Shown here: one piece after another, positions 1 to 3,112 of the stretch
Position numbering within the stretch: the first letter of the stretch is position 1
How the letters are laid out: each line of letters begins with the position of its first letter
DNA from: Sutterella sp.
GTDB taxonomy: Bacteria; Pseudomonadota; Gammaproteobacteria; Burkholderiales; Burkholderiaceae_F
Reading direction: 5' to 3'
Assembly (NCBI GenBank): GCA_020025915.1
Contig: JAHHRH010000076.1
Span: 1 to 6,249 of the forward strand
DNA length: 6,249 nt
The notes under the pieces: model-generated
What the model was told of the DNA's origin: nothing
The model's database searches: none
What the model saw: only the letters and a program-made list of their open reading frames with translations
Translations under genes and position numbers: made by a program

Positions 1-45
1 CTCGTCAAGCAGTGTCCGGCGAAGCGTCAAAAGAGAAGGGACGAC

Positions 46-75
46 AAACCGAGCTTCGGTTTAGTTTGTTGTTTT
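46..75 (+). terminator. Possible terminator hairpin with interrupted T-rich tail
   Basis: AAACCGA (46-52) and TCGGTTT (56-62) form a 7-bp stem with a 3-nt loop. The tail at 63-75 is T-rich but interrupted by G, so it would be a weak intrinsic terminator for a transcript entering from the left edge. It could equally be one arm of a larger RNA fold. Confidence 0.35.
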
Positions 76-80
76 GCAAG

Positions 81-100
81 CTCGTGCCTTTAGGCACGAG
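81..100. repeat. Perfect inverted repeat, 8-bp stem and TTTA loop
   Basis: CTCGTGCC (81-88) and GGCACGAG (93-100) are perfectly complementary around the 4-nt loop TTTA. No T-run follows on either strand, so it is not a standard terminator. It is either an RNA structural element or a palindromic protein-binding site. No second copy was seen in the window. Confidence 0.7.
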
Positions 101-218
101 TAGTTCACAAGTCGTAAGGGAAGCTTTGGTGGTACTACTCCTCAAAGGAAAACCCCGTGATCGTTATAACCAATAGTCAACGACTGGGCTTATCAGTAAG
201 ATAAATAACCTGAATGAG

Positions 219-246
219 AAAGGCTTGATTTGATTAAGCCTTTTTT
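219..246 (+). terminator. Intrinsic terminator upstream of the dprA-like gene
   Basis: AAAGGCTT (219-226) pairs with AAGCCTTT (236-243) around a 9-nt loop, and six T residues (241-246) overlap and follow the right arm. This is a standard Rho-independent terminator reading rightward. It ends whatever transcript covers positions 1-218, so the dprA-like gene probably needs its own promoter in the roughly 50 bases before its ribosome binding site. No good promoter was recognised there. Confidence 0.8.
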
Positions 247-293
247 CTCGTAGTTGTTTAAATGAAAGCTTCGGGCTTATGGCCGAGGACTTT

Positions 294-299
294 AGGAGG
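294..299 (+). promoter_or_regulatory. Strong Shine-Dalgarno fixing the dprA-like start
   Basis: AGGAGG at 294-299, extended to AGGAGGTGA through 302, is near-perfectly complementary to the 16S rRNA tail. It lies 8 nt before ATG 308. An in-frame GTG at 299 would extend the protein by three residues but overlaps this site, so ATG 308 is the start. Confidence 0.85.
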
Positions 300-307
300 T
301 GAAGCAC

Positions 308-1156
308 ATGCATCACGGTTCTTCCGAAGCCTTTGAGGCCTTGGTGACTATCGAAAAGCGCGGCTTTGAACGTTCAGCGCGTGAAGCCATTGAACGTATT
401 CTTGAAGAAACATTACCCGACGCAACCCGACTTGTGATGGCTTCTAGTCCAGCCTACCCAGAAGAGCTTTTGGTGTTAGAGGAACACCCAGCTGTCTTGG
501 TGTGTGAAGGCGATATTAACTTGACGAGTCGCCAATTGCGAATTTCCATTGTTGGGTCGCGAGCGGCCACTGAAGAAGCGAAGAAAGATGCCTTTCATGT
601 GTCGAAAGTCCTGGCTGAACGAGGTGCAGTGATTATCTCTGGACTTGCGAAGGGAATCGATGCAGCTGCCCACGAAGGGGCTTTGGCTGCTCGAGATTCG
701 ACAGGGGCTCGAGGTCGTACAATTGCTATTATTGGAACGCCGCTTGCGCAACCATGGCCTCCGACTAACGTTAAATTAGCTCGTCGCATAGCGGCTTACG
801 GCCTTTTAATCTCACTGGCGCCACAGGTGAGCGGTCTTTCTTTCACGGATGAAGAGCGCCTTCATAGTCTCTGGTGTCGTAATCGTGCGATCGCGGCTTT
901 GGGCTGTGGTTCTTTGGTGATGGCTGGCAAAGAAGCGTCAAGTACTTTGCGAGAAGTTAAGGCTTCTTTAGCGCTTGGGCGACCTGTGTTGTTGTGGCAC
1001 ACGTTAGTGAATGGGGTGACGGCAGAACCTTGGGCTTTGGCGTTACTTGATGAGTCACCCAATGACGAAACGGGACGTCCGCTAGTTCGTGTCGTGCAGA
1101 CAGCGGATGAAGTCGAGGCGGCACTCTCGTCGTGGACGACGGTATGGTGGTTTTAA
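308..1156 (+). CDS. Divergent stand-alone DprA/Smf-like (SLOG-fold) protein
   Basis: A 282-residue protein resembling the Rossmann core of DprA/Smf, the loader of RecA onto incoming single-stranded DNA in transformation. Visible family landmarks are a YPEELLVLEEHPAVLVCEGD lead-in (50-69), VGSR (82-85), SGLAKGIDAAAHEGAL (111-126), the IAIIGTPL strand (139-146), P152/N154 and RNRAIAALG (191-199). Departures are clear. The usual SGS(L) segment reads SSTL (211-214), the family's PG after the last core strand is missing, and there is neither a recognisable N-terminal SAM domain nor a C-terminal winged helix. After the core comes a short unrelated tail ending in WTTVWWF. The fold family is a fair call; the function is uncertain. 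It could be a minimal DprA or a specialised SLOG-family nucleotide- or DNA-binding protein. No other competence gene is nearby. No terminator directly follows, so transcription may run into the structured RNA region at 1341-1488. Confidence 0.75.
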   Translation: MHHGSSEAFEALVTIEKRGFERSAREAIERILEETLPDATRLVMASSPAYPEELLVLEEHPAVLVCEGDINLTSRQLRISIVGSRAATEEAKKDAFHVSKVLAERGAVIISGLAKGIDAAAHEGALAARDSTGARGRTIAIIGTPLAQPWPPTNVKLARRIAAYGLLISLAPQVSGLSFTDEERLHSLWCRNRAIAALGCGSLVMAGKEASSTLREVKASLALGRPVLLWHTLVNGVTAEPWALALLDESPNDETGRPLVRVVQTADEVEAALSSWTTVWWF

Positions 1157-1385
1157 GGCCTCAAGGGTATTTGAAATAAAAAAAACAGGCCGAAAGCGTA
1201 GTGTTTGTGCCGTTTTCAGCGTAATTTTTATATTTTAAGGGCTTTTCATTCGCCTGTGAAGTCCACCAATAAAACCTTCTGATACAGGGCAAATAAGTGC
1301 TTGATACGTCTGCGAGAGTGGCGTGTGCTGAATTAATATTAAGGAAAGCAGACGACTGCGCTCGTTTGAGCACCCTTGTTGTATC

Positions 1386-1395
1386 ATCACCTCCT
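1386..1395 (+). promoter_or_regulatory. Anti-Shine-Dalgarno-like motif in the RNA loop
   Basis: ATCACCTCCT is identical to the conserved 16S rRNA 3' tail over ten bases. Nine of these (TCACCTCCT) are the exact complement of AGGAGGTGA at 294-302, the ribosome binding site of the dprA-like gene. It could act as a seed for pairing with mRNA leaders. The match is also what any strong Shine-Dalgarno would give, so specificity is not shown. Confidence 0.35.
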
Positions 1396-1438
1396 GGCTC
1401 AACTGGTGTTGCTCGCGTAAGAACGGTCTGCTTCCTTC

Positions 1439-1488
1439 CCGCAGTGTGGCAGGCCAAGCCTCTTCCCGTAGCCCACTGCGGTTTTTTT
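1439..1488 (+). terminator. Strong intrinsic terminator ending the candidate small RNA
   Basis: CCGCAGTG (1439-1446) pairs with CACTGCGG (1474-1481). The stem extends inward past a bulged T by GGC/GCC, and the apical part holds a small AGGC/GCCT hairpin (1451-1461). Seven T residues follow (1482-1488). It reads rightward and sits more than 280 bases after the dprA-like stop, with no protein gene in between. Confidence 0.8.
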
Positions 1489-1688
1489 GGGGCCTGATTC
1501 AGCTTCACCATGTCGTTTGCACTTTGGCTTTCGTTTTTTCTGCTTGTTTGCCGTTGCTGTTGGCACCTGGAGCCGACAGTCTTTTCGTGATGATGCAAAG
1601 TTCGGTTTTGGTGTTCGGGCAGGACTTTTGTCAAGGAAGATGAGCCGCTGATTGGCTTTTGTGTCCACGTTACTAGCTTGGCTTAATC

Positions 1689-1721
1689 GCGCGAGCGCTG
1701 TGATCTTTGTTTCGCTCGCGC
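1689..1721. terminator. GC-rich 9-bp inverted repeat after the flavin reductase-like gene
   Basis: GCGCGAGCG (1689-1697) and CGCTCGCGC (1713-1721) pair perfectly around a 15-nt loop. It begins 20 bases past the stop of the minus-strand flavin reductase-like gene, where a terminator is expected. There is no T-run on the minus side; on the plus side CTTTT follows. It may be a weak bidirectional terminator or a transcript-end stabiliser. Confidence 0.45.
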
Positions 1722-1741
1722 CTTTTGCCTTGGTAAGCTGA

Positions 1742-2305
1742 TTAATTATCGCTCCAGCCTTTACGAGGACCGCGCGTCGTAAACATCGTTTCGCCCGCAC
1801 TATGCATTGTGCTTTGCGGACGACTGTCACATGTGAAGCCACCCGTTTCCCAATACTTGTCGTCGACGCGTGCCACGACTGCTTCGCCAATGGCAAGCCC
1901 TGTGCGTTTTAAGAGGTCAGGTTCTACAACGCGGCATTCGATATGAGCCAAGGCGCCTTCGACAAAAGAGATGGGCAAGGTGAGGCCTGGGATTTTGGCT
2001 AATTTAAGATGTTCAAACTTGTCGTCCACGACTCGACCCGAGCAGCAACCAGAAGCTAAGAGGGCTTTTTGGAGGTTAGTTCCAGGAATCGAGATACCAA
2101 AGAAACCCGTCTTGATGAGATTCTCTGTCGTCTGGTGAGGCAACATCAATGAGACGCAGAAGCGCGCAGGAGCCATATTGCAAATCGTCGACCATGCGCA
2201 GGCCATCACGTCGTTGACGCCTTTGTCGCTACGAGACGTCACAAAAATTGCTGGACCGCCTGTCATCGTGGTCCAAATCTCATCAGAAGGTATCTCAATT
2301 AACAT
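1742..2305 (-). CDS. Flavin reductase-like FMN-binding split-barrel protein
   Basis: A 187-residue protein of the flavin reductase-like family (FMN-binding split barrel). Members bind FMN or FAD and reduce it with NAD(P)H, or serve as flavin-dependent oxidoreductases; the substrate here cannot be told. Supporting segments are GPAIFVTSRSDKGVND (17-32), AWSTICNMAPARFCVSL (37-53), the TTENLIKTGFFGISIPG stretch (59-75), GRVVDDKFE (90-98) and LPISFVEGALAHIECRV (110-126). It has no signal peptide or membrane segment. The reading frame extends 16 residues further upstream to an ATG at 2353, but that ATG lies inside the terminator hairpin of the preceding gene, so I place the start at ATG 2305. Only a weak ribosome binding site (GGACGA) precedes it. 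It lies 80 bp downstream of the thioredoxin-like gene in the same direction, with a terminator between them, so expression may be low or depend on read-through. Confidence 0.8.
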   Translation of the reverse strand: MLIEIPSDEIWTTMTGGPAIFVTSRSDKGVNDVMACAWSTICNMAPARFCVSLMLPHQTTENLIKTGFFGISIPGTNLQKALLASGCCSGRVVDDKFEHLKLAKIPGLTLPISFVEGALAHIECRVVEPDLLKRTGLAIGEAVVARVDDKYWETGGFTCDSRPQSTMHSAGETMFTTRGPRKGWSDN

Positions 2306-2315
2306 TTTGTTCGTC

Positions 2316-2359
2316 CAAAAAACAGAAAACCCGGGGCGATTGTTGCATCGCATCCCGGG
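2316..2359 (-). terminator. Intrinsic terminator of the thioredoxin-like gene
   Basis: On the minus strand CCCGGG (2359-2354), a 2-nt bulge, GCGAT (2351-2347), a 6-nt loop, ATCGC and CCCGGG (2340-2330) form an 11-bp stem, followed by a T-rich tract interrupted by CTG (2329-2316). It lies 26 bp past the thioredoxin-like stop and largely separates that gene from the flavin reductase-like gene. Confidence 0.8.
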
Positions 2360-2385
2360 GCGGATGGGGCAATTGTGGAGGTTTC

Positions 2386-2709
2386 TTAAATGTTGCGATC
2401 CACAAAAGCCTTGAGGTCAGCTGGCGTCTTCACTTCTACAATACGGTCAACTTCTTGACCATTGCGGATCGCGACCATCGTCGGGATGTGCTTGACTTCA
2501 TATTTTGCCACGACCTGAGGGCTCGACTCAGAGTCGCAAGCGGCAAATACGGCGCGGTCAGCGTAGTTCTGGGCGAGCTGCATAAAGAACGGCTGAGCAC
2601 GGCGGCAATCAGGACACCAGCTCGCACCAATGGCGAGGATGACGGGCTTTTCATTCGCAACCACGATGGCTTCAACATTGTCGTCGTTGACGAGAACGAT
2701 GTTAGACAT
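2386..2709 (-). CDS. Thioredoxin-like protein with WCPDC active site
   Basis: A 107-residue single-domain cytoplasmic thioredoxin-fold protein with no signal peptide. The redox motif WCPDC is at residues 31-35 (cysteines 32 and 35). The conserved cis-proline is P76 in HIPTM, followed by the MVAIRNGQEVDRI strand-turn-strand typical of thioredoxins. Classical thioredoxin has CGPC, so this is a variant with a different middle dipeptide, which in the family tunes redox potential. Length matches ordinary thioredoxin. The start ATG 2709 is preceded by AGGAG (2723-2719) with 9 nt spacing. It is divergent from nrdAB across a 403-bp shared upstream region. Since ribonucleotide reductase needs a dithiol donor, it is a plausible reductant for NrdA, but proximity is the only evidence. 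I give no trxA symbol because the motif is atypical. Confidence 0.85.
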   Translation of the reverse strand: MSNIVLVNDDNVEAIVVANEKPVILAIGASWCPDCRRAQPFFMQLAQNYADRAVFAACDSESSPQVVAKYEVKHIPTMVAIRNGQEVDRIVEVKTPADLKAFVDRNI

Positions 2710-2718
2710 AATTAAGTA

Positions 2719-2723
2719 CTCCT
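2719..2723 (-). promoter_or_regulatory. Shine-Dalgarno of the thioredoxin-like gene
   Basis: AGGAG on the minus strand, 9 nt before the ATG at 2709-2707, supports that start. Confidence 0.8.
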
Positions 2724-2734
2724 ATATAGAGTAG

Positions 2735-2750
2735 GGAATCCGTAGATTCC
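2735..2750. repeat. Palindrome GGAATC-CGTA-GATTCC upstream of the thioredoxin-like gene
   Basis: Perfect 6-bp arms with a 4-nt spacer, 26 bp upstream of the thioredoxin-like start and just upstream of its ribosome binding site. It could be an operator or a leader hairpin. No regulator can be named. Confidence 0.5.
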
Positions 2751-2762
2751 AATCATTTCTTC

Positions 2763-2781
2763 TGTTAGAAATACTCTAACA
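2763..2781. promoter_or_regulatory. Perfect 19-bp palindrome, possible operator
   Basis: TGTTAGA (2763-2769) and TCTAACA (2775-2781) are perfect 7-bp arms around a 5-nt centre, about 55 bp upstream of the thioredoxin-like start. Arm length, AT-richness and promoter-proximal position fit a dimeric regulator such as a LysR- or TetR-type protein. The regulator is not in the window. Confidence 0.5.
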
Positions 2782-3006
2782 TAAAGGCTAACGACATTCC
2801 AAAAAAATTCAGAACGTTTCCTATGAAAAACCGTAAACCTTTGTATCCACGTCCGCAGTTTTGACTCACGTATTGACGGTATGCGCCCAAAAAAGCGCTT
2901 CAAAACGCCTTAATAGGTTCTTCATTAGAAAGTTTCTATACTTTCATTAGCCTTAGACTATTGGCGAAAATCTGAATTCTTCGGTAGTATGGCCATGCCG
3001 ATGGTG
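2782..3006. other. AT-rich divergent intergenic core
   Basis: No gene is supported: the minus-strand frame 2903-2712 would need a TTG start without a ribosome binding site and would cross both palindromes. An octamer TTCATTAG is repeated at 2921-2928 and 2943-2950, 22 bp apart, about two helical turns. A weak promoter-like pair, TTGGCG (2961-2966) and TAGTAT (2985-2990) with an 18-bp spacer, faces nrdA. Confidence 0.4.
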
Positions 3007-3022
3007 ACACTAAGTCTAGTGT
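3007..3022 (+). promoter_or_regulatory. NrdR box 1 upstream of nrdAB
   Basis: ACACTAAGTCTAGTGT agrees with the published NrdR-box consensus (acaCwAtATaTwGtgt) at 13 of 16 positions, with perfect 6-bp palindromic arms. NrdR is an ATP-cone-containing repressor of ribonucleotide reductase operons. The partner site is 32 bp downstream, the spacing characteristic of NrdR box pairs. Confidence 0.8.
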
Positions 3023-3028
3023 TATACA
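3020..3028 (+). promoter_or_regulatory. Possible extended -10 promoter for nrdAB
   Basis: TG at 3020-3021, one base, then TATACA (3023-3028) resembles an extended -10 element, placing transcription start near 3035. It overlaps the end of NrdR box 1 and lies just before box 2, which fits repression by promoter occlusion. No good -35 was found at 17 bp, so this is tentative; the weak pair at 2961-2990 is the alternative. Confidence 0.35.
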
Positions 3029-3038
3029 AGTAATTAAC

Positions 3039-3054
3039 GAACTAAATATCGTGG
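3039..3054 (+). promoter_or_regulatory. NrdR box 2 upstream of nrdAB
   Basis: GAACTAAATATCGTGG matches the NrdR consensus at 11 of 16 positions, including most of the CTA-ATAT-GTG core. It is less symmetrical than box 1, but its 16-bp gap from that box, giving a 32-bp start-to-start distance (about three helical turns), supports a functional pair. Confidence 0.7.
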
Positions 3055-3097
3055 GTGCTCGCTCATACGTGCAGGTGCACCTCAATAGCCCTTTTAT

Positions 3098-3104
3098 AAG
3101 AGGA
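3098..3104 (+). promoter_or_regulatory. nrdA ribosome binding site in a small hairpin
   Basis: AAGAGGA lies 8 nt before ATG 3113. GAGG within it can pair with CCTC just before the ATG (3109-3112) or with CCTC upstream (3081-3084), so it could be partly masked by local structure. Confidence 0.6.
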
Positions 3105-3112
3105 TTCCCCTC

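Larger units (their letters stand above)
1..298. other. Left-edge non-coding stretch with three hairpins
   Basis: No gene is recognised here. One plus-strand frame is open from the window edge (3-176, 57 codons before a TAG), but its translation matches nothing I know and it runs through two hairpins, so I do not call it. Visible structure: a 7-bp hairpin at 46-62 followed by a T-rich tail (65-75), a perfect 8-bp hairpin at 81-100, a weaker CTTTG/CAAAG pairing around 124-147, and an intrinsic terminator at 219-246. No tRNA T-loop signature, tmRNA tag or RNase P core was found. The stretch may be the 3' part of an unrecognised structured RNA, or the trailer of an upstream gene cut by the window edge. 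Confidence 0.4.
1341..1488 (+). ncRNA. Candidate structured small RNA, unknown family
   Basis: Seen directly: AAGGAA-A-GCAGAC (1341-1353) pairs with GTCTGCTTCCTT (1426-1437), giving a 12-bp stem with one bulged A that encloses 72 nt. Directly after it comes a strong intrinsic terminator (1439-1488). Inside the enclosed loop are two competing pairings: TTGAGC (1366-1371) with GCTCAA (1397-1402), and CACC (1388-1391) with GGTG (1405-1408). The loop also carries ATCACCTCCT (1386-1395), identical to the 16S rRNA 3' tail. An AT-rich palindrome TTAATATTAA (1333-1342) just upstream could hold a -10 element, but no matching -35 was seen. It may instead be processed from a dprA-like read-through transcript. 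It does not match 6S, tmRNA, RNase P, SRP RNA or a riboswitch that I can recognise. It cannot be a leader, because the next gene downstream is on the opposite strand. That it is an RNA gene is inference. Confidence 0.5.
1157..1741. other. 585-bp region without a credible protein gene
   Basis: Open frames exist on both strands, but their translations show no domain-like composition, lack suitably spaced ribosome binding sites, and overlap clear RNA structures. The notable content is a candidate plus-strand small RNA (1341-1488), a perfect 9-bp inverted repeat (1689-1721) and a T-rich plus strand between about 1500 and 1660. An A8 run sits at 1178-1185 just after the dprA-like stop. On the minus strand it would be a T-run, but the hairpin before it is poor, so I do not call a terminator there. 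Confidence 0.6.

Noticed and set aside
1..176. Plus-strand frame open from the window edge, with a VVREAL stretch reminiscent of ParD-type antitoxins
   Set aside because: The resemblance is six residues in an otherwise unmatched context, the frame passes through two RNA hairpins, and no toxin gene follows. A 57-codon open frame is not rare by chance.
1237..1393. 50-codon minus-strand frame with AGGAGGTG directly before its ATG
   Set aside because: The spacing between AGGAGG and ATG is only 2 nt, the peptide resembles nothing, and the purine-rich motif is explained as the complement of the anti-Shine-Dalgarno-like loop.
100..1395. Separate 16S rRNA-like words (AAGTCGTAA near 109-117 and ATCACCTCCT at 1386-1395) as an rRNA remnant
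   Set aside because: They are over 1.2 kb apart with no surrounding rRNA similarity; short chance matches explain them, although the second keeps possible functional interest on its own.
1425..1442. Minus-strand GGAAGGAAGCAG resembling the SRP RNA apical domain
   Set aside because: The closing base pairs around the GGAA tetraloop cannot form and the flanking helix is absent.
1380..1600. Minus-strand order of words similar to a cobalamin riboswitch (AGGTGCC, GCCACACTG, CGGGAAGG, AGCCAGGAG)
   Set aside because: The second half of the B12 box is missing, helices do not match the known architecture, no B12-related gene lies downstream on that strand, and the plus-strand terminator better explains the pairing. 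A covariance-model search would settle it.
1161..1634. 157-residue minus-strand open frame
   Set aside because: It has low-complexity, basic and polar composition, no domain, no convincing ribosome binding site, and it runs antisense through the strong plus-strand terminator and stem.
1399..1896. 165-residue lysine-rich minus-strand open frame
   Set aside because: It overlaps the C-terminal part of the flavin reductase-like gene in another frame and then the structured RNA. Its translation is unlike a folded protein.
2712..2903. 63-residue minus-strand frame upstream of the thioredoxin-like gene
   Set aside because: It has a TTG start without a ribosome binding site and covers both palindromes; it is most likely AT-rich promoter DNA.
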